Assembly (NCBI GenBank): GCA_965246845.1
Contig: CBDFFR010000012.1
Coordinates: forward strand, 1,116,001-1,180,000
Reading direction: 5' to 3'
Length of the DNA: 64,000 nucleotides
From: JBBRMW01 sp965246845
GTDB taxonomy: Bacteria > Chloroflexota > Anaerolineae > Aggregatilineales > UBA2796
Position numbers and translations under genes: made by a program. The notes beneath the pieces are model-generated. The model saw nothing but the letters and a program-made list of their open reading frames with translations. It ran no database searches and was not told where the DNA came from. This document shows positions 1 to 8,383 of this stretch, in pieces. How positions within the stretch are numbered: the stretch's first letter is position 1; every line of letters starts with the position of its first letter.

Positions 1-1
1 A

Positions 2-1228
2 TGGGGCTTCGCGCATGAAATGGGACCCTTCGAGATTTGGGACGCGCTCGGCGTGCGTGAGACGATCCCGCGCATGGAAGCGGATGGCTACGCGGTCGCG
101 GAATGGGTGAAAGAGATGCTCAGCAAGGGCATCGAGACGTTCTACCAGCGCGACGCACACGGCAACGTTGTCGGCGTCTACGATCCGCAAAAGGGCGCAT
201 ATGCGGCGCTGCTGAAGGACAAAAACGTGATCGTCCTGCGCGACCTGACGCGCGCGGGCAAGGTCCTCGACCGTAACGGCAGCGCCAGCCTGATCAATCT
301 GGGTGACGGCGTGGCGCTCATCGAATTTCACACCAAGGTAAACGCCCTCGATGAAGACATCTTCAACCTGATCCACAGCAGCATCGACCGCGCCGAAAAG
401 GAATTCACCGGACTCGTCCTCGGCAATCAGGGCAGCCTGTTCAGCGGCGGCGCGAACCTGTTCCTCTTTGCGATGCTCGCGCAGAGCGGGCAGGACGCCG
501 AACTCGAACGCGCGATCCGCTACGGTCAGGAGACGGCGCAACGCATCCGCTTCTCACCCAAACCCGTCGTGGCCGCGCCCTTCGACCGCACGCTCGGCGG
601 CGGTACGGAAATGTCACTCGCGGCAGCGCGCATCGTCGCGCACTCGGAATTGTATATGGGGCTGGTCGAACTCGGTGTCGGCCTCGTGCCGGGATGGGGC
701 GGCTGCAAGGAACTCCTGCGGCGCATCGTCACGCCTGTGATGCAAACCCCGAATGCAGACCCGCTCCCGCATTTGCAGAAAGTCTTTGAAAATATCGGCC
801 TCGCGAAGGTGAGCGAGAGCGCGATGCAGGCGCGCGAGATGGGCTTCCTCATCAGCGGAGACCGGATCGTGATGAACCGCGCGCACCAGATCGCGGAAGC
901 CAAACGCGCCGTACTAGAACTCGCCGAAGACGGGTATGTCGCGCCGCAATCCGCGAAAATCTATGCGGCGGGGCGCGACGCGAAGGCCGCGTTGCAAGTC
1001 GGCGTGTTCATGATGCGCGACGGCGGCTACATCTCCGATTACGACAAGCACCTCGCGGACAAGCTGATTCATGTCCTGTGCGGCGGCAACCTGACCGCGC
1101 CAACGTTCGTGGATGAGCAGTACATCCTCGACCTTGAACGTGAGGCGATTCTCTCGCTCGTGACGAACCCGAAGACGCAGGAGCGGATCGGGTATATGTT
1201 GCAGCATGGGAAGCCGTTGCGGAACTGA
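2..1228 (+). CDS. 3-hydroxyacyl-CoA dehydrogenase/enoyl-CoA hydratase, C-terminal part (5' end outside window)
   Basis: This is the downstream half of a fused beta-oxidation enzyme (FadN/FadB-like, usually about 750-800 aa). It would hydrate trans-2-enoyl-CoA and oxidise the 3-hydroxyacyl-CoA. The frame is open to the window edge (WGFAHEMGPFEIWDALG), which is the C-terminal 3-hydroxyacyl-CoA dehydrogenase domain. A crotonase domain follows at about residues 95-270, with the oxyanion-loop motif FSGGANL and both expected glutamates (GGGTEMSL and LVELGVGLVPGWGG). A dehydrogenase domain followed by a C-terminal hydratase is the FadN order. The NAD-binding domain and the true start lie upstream of the window, so an internal ATG at 20 should not be taken as the start. 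Confidence 0.85.
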   Translation, partial: WGFAHEMGPFEIWDALGVRETIPRMEADGYAVAEWVKEMLSKGIETFYQRDAHGNVVGVYDPQKGAYAALLKDKNVIVLRDLTRAGKVLDRNGSASLINLGDGVALIEFHTKVNALDEDIFNLIHSSIDRAEKEFTGLVLGNQGSLFSGGANLFLFAMLAQSGQDAELERAIRYGQETAQRIRFSPKPVVAAPFDRTLGGGTEMSLAAARIVAHSELYMGLVELGVGLVPGWGGCKELLRRIVTPVMQTPNADPLPHLQKVFENIGLAKVSESAMQAREMGFLISGDRIVMNRAHQIAEAKRAVLELAEDGYVAPQSAKIYAAGRDAKAALQVGVFMMRDGGYISDYDKHLADKLIHVLCGGNLTAPTFVDEQYILDLEREAILSLVTNPKTQERIGYMLQHGKPLRN

Positions 1229-1273
1229 GCGGATAGGGCCATCTGAGCCGGATTACTCCGGCTCGCTGGTTGG

Positions 1274-2296
1274 TTAAATCAGATTTGTGCCGAAGTCTTC
1301 ATCGAAGACGCGCCAAACGCTGTGGATGTGTTTGCCATCGTTGCGCGAGTCATCGAATTCGAGCAGGAACGTCGGTCCTTGCAGGCGGTAGTAGTGCGGC
1401 TTATAGGCTTCGCGCGTGCCAGCCCACCCGAACTGAATGTTATCCAACCCGGCCTTGCTGATGCGCTCGTAATGCTGGGTCGCAATGACTTCCGGCAGCA
1501 CCGCCAGATAGGTTTTGACGATCTCCACGACGAGCTTTTGCTGCTCTGCGGTGAGCGTACTATATGGGATGCCGACCGATGGCAATGGCTCGACTTTCGG
1601 TTTGTTGCTCGTGATGTGTTCGTTCAGCGTGCTTTGCTGGAAGATTGCGACCGCGCGCTGCTTGTCGGTCAGCGAGTTGACCAGCTCGTTGGCGGCGTCC
1701 TCTTCGCGCGGCATCGCACGTGTGCCATCGCTGGCGAAGGTCGGCCACGCACCGAGGAAGAATGGCGTCATGATTATCTGTTCGCCGACGACAGTAAATT
1801 GCCGCGAGAGGTGATGCCCCTCGAAGCGCCAGCCCCATTGTGCCGCACCGGGCGTACCGAAGACGGTCACGAAGTAGAGCGTTGGATCGCTGTTGAGTTC
1901 CTTTTGCAGCGCCATGATGTCGAGCGCCTTTTTGTAACCCGTCTCCGATGTGCTGACGCGCAGCAAAGAGAGCGCGAGCATTTTTTGCGGTTGGGTCATG
2001 TCGGTGAGCGGAACGCCATTGCGCGGGAACCCGGCGGGCGTGGTCCAGTGCCAGCGCACGCGCTCCGCGTCGGTGAAGGCATAGGTTGCTTTTGTGCGAG
2101 CAGCGCTATCGAGGGAAGCGAGGAATGCGTCTGCGGCCATCGCGATGTTTTGTGCGAGCGGCTGTGCCTCTGCGGTCGGAGCGGCAGTTTGCGCTCTGAC
2201 CCGTGACATTCCCGGTAAATAGGTCGCGGCCAGACTACCGACGCCGCCAAGCGCGGTCAGACGCAGCAAGTCCCGCCGACTGAGTTTCTTTGTCAT
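1274..2296 (-). CDS. DUF3500 family protein, Tat-exported
   Basis: The predicted protein has 340 aa. The N-terminus carries a twin-arginine signal (KKLSRRDLLRLTALGG, then a hydrophobic stretch ending near RVRAQ), so it is probably exported folded. The body matches the DUF3500 family by its GAAQWGWRFEGHHLS signature and the following FFLGAWPTF. The family has no settled function. The ATG at 2296 was chosen because GAGG lies 9 nt upstream; an ATG at 2305 would overlap that site, and the longer frame (to 2416) adds non-signal residues. It is transcribed separately from the CDS upstream (stop at 2413). Confidence 0.75.
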   Translation of the reverse strand: MTKKLSRRDLLRLTALGGVGSLAATYLPGMSRVRAQTAAPTAEAQPLAQNIAMAADAFLASLDSAARTKATYAFTDAERVRWHWTTPAGFPRNGVPLTDMTQPQKMLALSLLRVSTSETGYKKALDIMALQKELNSDPTLYFVTVFGTPGAAQWGWRFEGHHLSRQFTVVGEQIIMTPFFLGAWPTFASDGTRAMPREEDAANELVNSLTDKQRAVAIFQQSTLNEHITSNKPKVEPLPSVGIPYSTLTAEQQKLVVEIVKTYLAVLPEVIATQHYERISKAGLDNIQFGWAGTREAYKPHYYRLQGPTFLLEFDDSRNDGKHIHSVWRVFDEDFGTNLI

Positions 2297-2412
2297 ATCT
2301 ATCATCCTCACATTACGGTACACATGCGATACAGGGTAGAGAATACCGAAACATTCAAATCTAAAAACAATTCGTGGTGAGATTTTGATGTGCAAATGTC
2401 GTGCCTGTGCCG

Positions 2413-3066
2413 TCATTCTGCCGTATAAGGCGAAGGCGACTCCCTGCCTGTTTCTTCCTGCAAAGCCTTTTTTGTCAAAATATAGGATACGAAGCGGTCT
2501 ACAGAGTGTTCATTCGGCAAATAGTCAGAATAAGCGCTGTCCGAATGAACACTCAGTTTTGGATTTTCGAGGCGGATGTATTGTTTGGTCTCAATATCGA
2601 TCAACCCCAAAACGCCATGCGCGGAGTTCAATACTTCTAAAAGTGTCCTCTGGATGACACCAGAGGCGACGAACATCTTGCTCTGCCCCGTCCCGTGCGC
2701 CCAAAAGCCCAGTCGCGCGAATTTGAAACCACATACGACATCAAGATTAATAATTCCGACGATACGATATGGAACTCCATCACGTATGATCTCATTCTCT
2801 TTCCAATTCCCATGATACATGCCGATTGCTTCATCAAATTCAAATAAAAGCGTAGTTTTTAGGTCGATTCGTCCACCTTGCGTCAGGGTGAGTTGAGCAT
2901 CTCTTTCAAAGGTTGTAAAGGGAAGCGTGACAGTACGCTGGTTGGGCAGCAATACTTGTACGCCCGGTTGATCAGCGTTGTACACTGCTATTTTTGCAGT
3001 TGCTAACAGCGCCTTTTCAAGGTCTTCGATGTTGAAATAGAGATCAATGCTGTAGTTCAAACCCAT
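2413..3066 (-). CDS. hypothetical protein, 217 aa
   Basis: No family recognised. The frame starts with MGLNYSIDLYF after a good ribosome site (AAGGAG, 10 nt spacing). The protein is soluble with mixed alpha/beta character and no signal or membrane segment. It is visibly richer in A+T and in codons such as AAA, TTT and ATA than its neighbours, suggesting a recent arrival. The ending is charged (EETGRESPSPYTAE). It stands alone between the DUF3500 gene and a poorly coding stretch. Confidence 0.6.
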   Translation of the reverse strand: MGLNYSIDLYFNIEDLEKALLATAKIAVYNADQPGVQVLLPNQRTVTLPFTTFERDAQLTLTQGGRIDLKTTLLFEFDEAIGMYHGNWKENEIIRDGVPYRIVGIINLDVVCGFKFARLGFWAHGTGQSKMFVASGVIQRTLLEVLNSAHGVLGLIDIETKQYIRLENPKLSVHSDSAYSDYLPNEHSVDRFVSYILTKKALQEETGRESPSPYTAE

Positions 3067-3422
3067 GTGTACCTTACTCCTTGTACGCTTATGGCTCCGC
3101 TTCGGTTTTGCCCAGATAAGTGAGAATGATATGGTCTATCCGTCCGGTCTGCATCAATGATCACCTGTTCATCATCGCTATAAGCGCGGCCCGCAGCTCC
3201 ACCGATTTTTGTGGTCGGTCGGTCGGAACCACAAAAACAATGTGACATAAGTAGCCATAGTGCATGGAAGCACACATCAAAAATACTTCGGCAAGCGCCA
3301 TCAGACTCAGGAGTACGAGTCGCCGGGGTCCCGTACGATCTGCGGCAAAAGTTGTGCCTTTTCTCCGCCCGTCAATGAAGGAAGTAATTCCGCGACCGAT
3401 TCAAATGCGTTCATCGTTCACC
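3067..3422. other. intergenic stretch without a supported gene
   Basis: About 356 nt between two minus-strand genes. Short open frames exist on both strands but none has a recognisable family, a good ribosome site or consistent codon use. The only structure seen is a perfect 10-bp inverted repeat at 3206-3237 (listed separately). Confidence 0.5.
3206..3237. repeat. perfect 10-bp inverted repeat (hairpin)
   Basis: TTTTTGTGGT at 3206-3215 is the exact reverse complement of ACCACAAAAA at 3228-3237, with a 12-nt loop. T- and A-rich outer arms give it terminator-like features on either strand. It lies downstream of the minus-strand membrane protein gene at 3423-3884 and could terminate it. Confidence 0.5.
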
Positions 3423-3884
3423 TCAACTCTGACTGGCAATTACGACTGCCATCACAAGCATGAACACCATACACAGCCCGAACACGGTGATAAACGTGTT
3501 GCGCGTGGTGTTCGGGTTATAGGGATAGGCAAGCATCGCCGGGACGCCGCCCTGCTTCCATGCCTTGTACGGCATAGCCTGCGTGCGGACGATAGCGGCC
3601 ATGATGCCAAAGTTGATACCCAGCGCCGCGCCCGCACCGACGAATATCATGAACAGCAGCGATTTGTTAGCAATCGCGATCATAATACCGAGAACAACAG
3701 ACGCCAGCGCGAGCGGCAGGCCAACCAGTGAGGCGACCTGCGTAGGGCGCACCCATTCCGGCTTACCGAGCCGCTTCCAGTTCTGCGCGAGGAGCAGCCC
3801 CGCGCCGAGTGTTGTCAGGAAATAGGACGTCCCGAACAGGCGGTTCGGGTCGCGCGGATCACCGGGCAAGTCAGAGGGCTGCAT
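3423..3884 (-). CDS. hypothetical four-helix membrane protein
   Basis: A 153-aa protein with about four hydrophobic segments (roughly residues 18-33, 48-70, 75-98 and 130-151) and short loops containing WKRLGKPEWVRPTQ and KAWKQGGVPAMLAYPYNPNTTRNT. No family recognised; it looks like a small integral membrane protein. GAGGAG precedes the ATG at 3884 by 7 nt. It lies 21 nt downstream of the Mrp ATPase gene on the same strand and is probably co-transcribed with it. Confidence 0.6.
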   Translation of the reverse strand: MQPSDLPGDPRDPNRLFGTSYFLTTLGAGLLLAQNWKRLGKPEWVRPTQVASLVGLPLALASVVLGIMIAIANKSLLFMIFVGAGAALGINFGIMAAIVRTQAMPYKAWKQGGVPAMLAYPYNPNTTRNTFITVFGLCMVFMLVMAVVIASQS

Positions 3885-3905
3885 GGGCTTCTCCTCTATA
3901 GCAGG

Positions 3906-4958
3906 TTAACCGATGACGTTGAGCGGGATAATATCCGCGCTCTGGAATTGCAGGACACTAATACGCGCGGCGCAATCGCGCGCGATGCGGCGGAAGGCTT
4001 GCGCGGCCTCGCTGTTTGGGTCCGTGACGACGATAGGACGGCCATAGTCGCCGCCCTTGCGGATGTCGGCGTTGAGGGGCACGCGACCGAGGAACGGCAC
4101 GTTACGCCGACTGGCGAGCGCTTCTCCGCCGCCGGAGCCGAACAAATCGCCCGCCATATTCTCGACCACGCCGAGAATCGGGACCTGCAACTGCTCGAAC
4201 ATGCCGATGGAGCGCGCAGCATCCCCAACCGCCACATCCTGTGGCTGGCTGACAATCACCGCGCCAGAGAGCGGAACCGACTGCGCAAGACTGAGCGGCG
4301 CGTCACCCGTCCCCGGTGGCAAATCCACAATCATGTAATCGAGCGTCCCCCAGATTACATCGCTGAAGAACTGCCGAATCGCGCTGTGCAGCATCGGACC
4401 GCGCATGATTAGCGGCGTGCCGTCGTCAGTCAGGTAGCCCATGCTAATCGTCTTGACGCCATAGGTCTCGAAGGGGACCATCTTCTTGTTCACGACCTTC
4501 GGGCGTCCGCTGGTCAGGCCGACCATGATCGGGACATTCGGCGTGAGGATGTCGGCATCGATCAGGCCGACACGCGCGCCTTCCATCGCCAGCGCAATCG
4601 CGAGGTTGACGCTCACGGTCGTCTTTCCAACGCCGCCCTTGCCACTCCCGACCGCGATGATATTACGAATATCGACGTTCAGGTTGCCGTGCGGCTTGCC
4701 GCGCACTTCGGCGTCCCACTTCACATCGATGTCCTTGATGCCGGGGACTTTCATCACCGCGAATTTCGCCGCGCCGTGAATGACATCCTTGAGCGGACAG
4801 GCCGGCGTAGTCAGCATGATGGTAAAATGCGCGATACCATCCGGCGTGAGCGAGAGGTCGCGCACCATATTGAGCGTTACCAAATCCTTGCGCAGTTCCG
4901 GCTCGATGACCGTGCCGAGCGCGCGCATGACAGCTTCAGGTTGAGGCAGGTTCGACAT
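3906..4958 (-). CDS. Mrp/NBP35-type iron-sulfur carrier ATPase
   Basis: A 350-aa cytosolic P-loop ATPase of the Mrp/ApbC family, known to carry and deliver Fe-S clusters. An N-terminal MIP18/DUF59 domain covers about residues 6-85 (TPACPLKD motif). The ATPase domain begins at about 96, with the deviant Walker A KGGVGKTT at 107-114 and DLPPGTGDAPLSL as the switch region. The usual C-terminal CxxC is absent: the segment after VENMAG goes directly to DLFGSGGG. The ATG at 4958 is preferred over the in-frame GTG at 4967. The gene is divergent from the secreted propeller gene. Confidence 0.9.
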   Translation of the reverse strand: MSNLPQPEAVMRALGTVIEPELRKDLVTLNMVRDLSLTPDGIAHFTIMLTTPACPLKDVIHGAAKFAVMKVPGIKDIDVKWDAEVRGKPHGNLNVDIRNIIAVGSGKGGVGKTTVSVNLAIALAMEGARVGLIDADILTPNVPIMVGLTSGRPKVVNKKMVPFETYGVKTISMGYLTDDGTPLIMRGPMLHSAIRQFFSDVIWGTLDYMIVDLPPGTGDAPLSLAQSVPLSGAVIVSQPQDVAVGDAARSIGMFEQLQVPILGVVENMAGDLFGSGGGEALASRRNVPFLGRVPLNADIRKGGDYGRPIVVTDPNSEAAQAFRRIARDCAARISVLQFQSADIIPLNVIG

Positions 4959-5044
4959 TGAATACACCCTTTCACAGGTTAATTATACCATTGGATGATG
5001 AACTATCCTCTGTGGACGCGCCGTGTGCTACCCTTTGTACATTC

Positions 5045-7036
5045 ATGATCTGGATGAAAACCCGCTTGACCCCCAAACCATTCCTGCGTCGCGTGGCGCT
5101 GTTCCTGCTCACGCTGGCGCTCTGCGTCGGCATCCCGACCTACGCACAAACCGACGCCGCGAGCGTCGCGAAGAAGGCCGTCGCGTTCCTGCAAACCCGG
5201 CTGCCGAAGCCGTTTCCCGGCGTCGATAGCTATACCTCGTCGCCCGAAACCTTCCCGGACTCCGCGCTCGGTTGCCCCGCGCCGAATCAAAAGCCCGTAG
5301 CAGGGTCGGTCCCCGGCTATCGCTTCCTGTTCACGGTGAAGGGCGTCATCTACGAAGTTCGCACGAATCTCGATGGCAGTTTCGCCGTGCTGTGCGACTC
5401 CGCGAACGTGAAGGTCGAAACGGCGTTGAGCGTCTACCGCACGCCGCAGTTCAGCATCGCCTACCCGGAAAAATGGACGGCCACCCCGCGCGACGTGAAC
5501 GAGGTTTATCTGGGGCTGGCTGCCGCGCCGATTTGCACGCAGCCGGGGATGATCGTCACGCTGCTCGGCAAGCAGGCGGCAACACGCACACCGGATACAC
5601 TTCTGGATGAATATCTCACGGCGAACAAAGGCCAAACCGCGAATGGTGAACGGCAAACCGTCGGGGCGGCGGGGCGTTCCGTGACACTGACGGGCGCGTG
5701 TACCGATGGCGGTCCGCGTGGCTACCGCGTCTCGGCGTATATCGCGTTCGGGCTGGGCTATCGCGTGGTGCAGTTCACGCCCGGCGCGGCGGTCAACCAA
5801 TGGGCGGAGCTGTTCCTAAAAATTGCGCAGGAATTCAGCCCCAGCGCCTCCGGCAACGCGGGGCAGCGCGTCCTCGAACCCGCCAACGCGCCGCCGACGC
5901 TGTTCTTGCATGTATACAACGGCAACCTGTACGCGGCGGCGGTCGGGGACTTGCCGGGGACGCCGATCACGCGCGACGCGAACGTGATTGCCGAACCGCG
6001 CCGCGCCTATGGTAACGCCCGTGTCTCGCCGGATGGCAAGCGAGTCCTGTTCAGCGATGCGCGCGGGCTGCTTTATACCGCCGTGATTGGCGCGGTCATC
6101 AACCCGACGCGGCTCCCGGTGCAGGCCGTCAATACCGGCTATGGCGCGGCATGGTCGCCGGATGGCAACGAAATCGCGTTTGTCGCGGCGGGGGAAACGC
6201 TCACCTTGCAAGCCGTCCACGCCGATGGGACCGCCCCGCGCACCCTCGCGACCTTGCAAACCGCACCCTGCGCTGCACGCACGACCAACGCGGACCCCTC
6301 GGCAGCGCTCCTGAACGCAGATCGCGGCAACGATCTGTTGCTCGAATGGATACAGCCGGATGTATTGCTCATCGCGCAAACGTGCAGCGGCCTTGGCGTG
6401 CTGCGCGTCAGCGGCGGCAAGGCCGAAGCGCTCACGACGCCACTAGTACGGGCGCGGCTCTCGCCCGATAAGACAAAGCTGGTCGGGACACTGCTCGGCA
6501 AAATCAGCACGCTCGACCTCGCGAACGGCAGTGTTCTGACGACGGAAACCAGTGCCGATTTCGCGACGTGGAGCGCAGACGGCAAAGCGATATATTACGC
6601 GACGCGCACGATAAAGAATACGCTCACACTGGAAGCGGAAAAGGCAGGTTATGCGCCGTTTGAATCCGCGAGCGCGGAACTCACAATTCACCGTCTGGAC
6701 CCTGCGACGATGCAGGATCAACTTGCCTATCAGACCGAAGGCTATGCAGTCGGGGCGATTGCCACCCAGCCGCAGGGCATTGCCTTCACCGTGATCGCCT
6801 CATCTGCCGCGCTGCTCGAAGGTCTGAGTCGCACGCAGAACCCGGCGGAACTGATGCGGCTCGCGCCCGTGACGCAGCTCTATTGGCTGCCGGAGGGTGC
6901 GCAAGCCCCGACGCTGCTTTCGTTCGCCGCACAGCCGCTTTTCGGTCCACCCGGATCGTCGGCAAGTATCGGGGTCCCGGTCCCGGCCAATGTACGCCCC
7001 GCCAAAACACCAACACCTGCCGGAGCTGCCAAATGA
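5045..7036 (+). CDS. secreted TolB/WD40-like beta-propeller protein
   Basis: A 663-aa protein with an N-terminal signal (basic MKTRLTPKPFLRR, hydrophobic LALCVGIPTYA), so exported. Residues about 35-130 form a small N-terminal domain containing SALGCPAPNQ and PGYRFLFTVKGVIYEV. The region from about 260 carries propeller blades with the SPDG signature (VSPDGKRVLFSDA, WSPDGNEIAFVA, WSADGKAIYYA). The tail is rich in Pro and Ala. The ATG at 5045 was chosen because it gives a proper signal peptide; the longer frame from 4958 overlaps the divergent Mrp start. Its stop overlaps the next start by ATGA. Confidence 0.7.
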   Translation: MIWMKTRLTPKPFLRRVALFLLTLALCVGIPTYAQTDAASVAKKAVAFLQTRLPKPFPGVDSYTSSPETFPDSALGCPAPNQKPVAGSVPGYRFLFTVKGVIYEVRTNLDGSFAVLCDSANVKVETALSVYRTPQFSIAYPEKWTATPRDVNEVYLGLAAAPICTQPGMIVTLLGKQAATRTPDTLLDEYLTANKGQTANGERQTVGAAGRSVTLTGACTDGGPRGYRVSAYIAFGLGYRVVQFTPGAAVNQWAELFLKIAQEFSPSASGNAGQRVLEPANAPPTLFLHVYNGNLYAAAVGDLPGTPITRDANVIAEPRRAYGNARVSPDGKRVLFSDARGLLYTAVIGAVINPTRLPVQAVNTGYGAAWSPDGNEIAFVAAGETLTLQAVHADGTAPRTLATLQTAPCAARTTNADPSAALLNADRGNDLLLEWIQPDVLLIAQTCSGLGVLRVSGGKAEALTTPLVRARLSPDKTKLVGTLLGKISTLDLANGSVLTTETSADFATWSADGKAIYYATRTIKNTLTLEAEKAGYAPFESASAELTIHRLDPATMQDQLAYQTEGYAVGAIATQPQGIAFTVIASSAALLEGLSRTQNPAELMRLAPVTQLYWLPEGAQAPTLLSFAAQPLFGPPGSSASIGVPVPANVRPAKTPTPAGAAK

Positions 7037-7626
7037 AAACGCTGCTCGTCGCCACTACTAACCTGGGGAAGCTGGAAGAATTCCGTGAGTGGTTCGCGCG
7101 CTACCCGGTGCGCTTCGTCTCGCTCGCGGAGGTTGGCCTCGCCGGGATGGATGTCGAAGAGACCGGGATCACGTTCACCGATAACGCTCTGCTCAAGGCG
7201 AATGCGTATCAACGCGCGTCCGGGCTGGCGACGCTCGCGGATGATTCCGGGATCATAGTCGATGCGCTGAACGGCGCGCCGGGCGTCTACTCCGCACGCT
7301 ACGCACCGACAGTCGCAGAGCGCAACGCGAAGCTATTGAACGCGCTGCAAGGCATCCCGCCAGAACAGCGCACCGCGCGCTTCGTCTGTGTGATCGCGCT
7401 CGTGACGGGCGACGGCTTGACGGTCAGCGCGGAAGGGACCATCGAAGGCCGGGTCGCGAATGCGGCACGCGGCGACTATGGACACGGCTATGATCCGGTG
7501 TTCCTGCTGCCGGATGGCCGCACGATGGCCGAACTTTCAGCCGAAGAGAAGAACCGCACCAGTCACCGGGGGCGCGCTCTCGCGCGGCTGGACCCGGTAT
7601 TGCAGGCTTTATATGGCGGCGCGTGA
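7033..7626 (+). CDS. rdgB: XTP/dITP diphosphatase (RdgB/Ham1 family)
   Basis: A 197-aa nucleotide-pool cleansing enzyme hydrolysing non-canonical purine triphosphates to monophosphates. Family signatures are in order: ATTNLGKLEEF at the N-terminus, FTDNALLKA, LADDSGIIVDAL, then GHGYDPVFLLPDG and the C-terminal SHRGRAL. Length is normal. The start at 7033 overlaps the stop of the propeller gene by 4 nt (ATGA), indicating translational coupling; the upstream in-frame extension to 6883 is shadow coding within that gene. Confidence 0.93.
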   Translation: MKTLLVATTNLGKLEEFREWFARYPVRFVSLAEVGLAGMDVEETGITFTDNALLKANAYQRASGLATLADDSGIIVDALNGAPGVYSARYAPTVAERNAKLLNALQGIPPEQRTARFVCVIALVTGDGLTVSAEGTIEGRVANAARGDYGHGYDPVFLLPDGRTMAELSAEEKNRTSHRGRALARLDPVLQALYGGA

Positions 7627-7633
7627 CGGCAGG

Positions 7634-7661
7634 TTGCCGAATCGCACGTTTTCGGTAGACT
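7634..7661 (+). promoter_or_regulatory. candidate sigma-70-type promoter
   Basis: TTGCCG at 7634-7639 and TAGACT at 7656-7661, spacer 16 nt, 35 nt upstream of the winged-helix gene start. Assigned by eye only. Confidence 0.4.
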
Positions 7662-7696
7662 AGGGACGCAAACTCCCAACGCAAGGACCTTACGCG

Positions 7697-8383
7697 ATGT
7701 CGCTCCCCGATACTTTGCAAAAACTCCCGCCGGAAATTCTCGGCGTGTTCCGCCATTTGGGAGCCGCGCCACAGCCGGAAAGCGTCGCGCAGATGTCGGC
7801 GGCGCTCGGCATGAACGAACGCGCGATCATGCGCTCGATCCGCCGCCTCGTGAATTATTTTTTGATCGAATACAATTCGAACGGGACATATACCGTGAGC
7901 AGCGAAGGCGAACGGCTGTATCACAGTTTGCTGGAGGCCGATAGCGCCGCCCCCGCGTCCAACCGTTTCACAACGCCGATTTATTATGCGAAGCGGCAAC
8001 TGACGGCGGTTGTGCCGCGTGGCGTCCTCGCGGGCAGCCCGGCAGTCGTTGTGATCGGGATCGATGCGCCGCAGGGCAGCACGCGCCTGAGCGAATCCGT
8101 CACGGTTGATCTGCGTGTAAAAGCGCTGGGTGGGAACGTCGCGCCGCTGATGGTCTCGCTGACCTGCCCGTCGGATCGCCCAGCGACCCCACTACGCCTG
8201 AGCATTACCGCGACGCAGAGCGAAAAGCCGTTGCGTCTGCTAATCGACGCATTCCAGGCGTTTCAGGTCGCGGAATTGACCGAAGCGGGCGGGATGTACG
8301 TCGATATTCCGGTCGGCGGCGCGGATGTCACCGCCCGGCGCGCGGTGACATGTACCCTCTCGCTGCGCGATGATCTGTTATGA
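7697..8383 (+). CDS. winged-helix DNA-binding protein with unknown C-terminal domain
   Basis: A 228-aa protein. Residues about 10-80 look like a winged helix-turn-helix (SVAQMSAALGMNERAIMRSIRRLVNYFLIE, then a wing NGTYTVSSEGERLY). Residues about 100-225 form a beta-rich domain with no recognised family (VVVIGIDAPQGS, LMVSLTCPSD, YVDIPVGGADVTAR). A transcription regulator is the likely role; the ligand is unknown. AAGGA lies 10 nt before the ATG. Its 3' end overlaps the convergent oxidase gene by 6 nt. Confidence 0.6.
   Translation: MSLPDTLQKLPPEILGVFRHLGAAPQPESVAQMSAALGMNERAIMRSIRRLVNYFLIEYNSNGTYTVSSEGERLYHSLLEADSAAPASNRFTTPIYYAKRQLTAVVPRGVLAGSPAVVVIGIDAPQGSTRLSESVTVDLRVKALGGNVAPLMVSLTCPSDRPATPLRLSITATQSEKPLRLLIDAFQAFQVAELTEAGGMYVDIPVGGADVTARRAVTCTLSLRDDLL

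Noticed and set aside
1322..2206. Plus-strand 294-codon open frame
   Set aside because: Antisense to the DUF3500 gene, no ribosome site or family.
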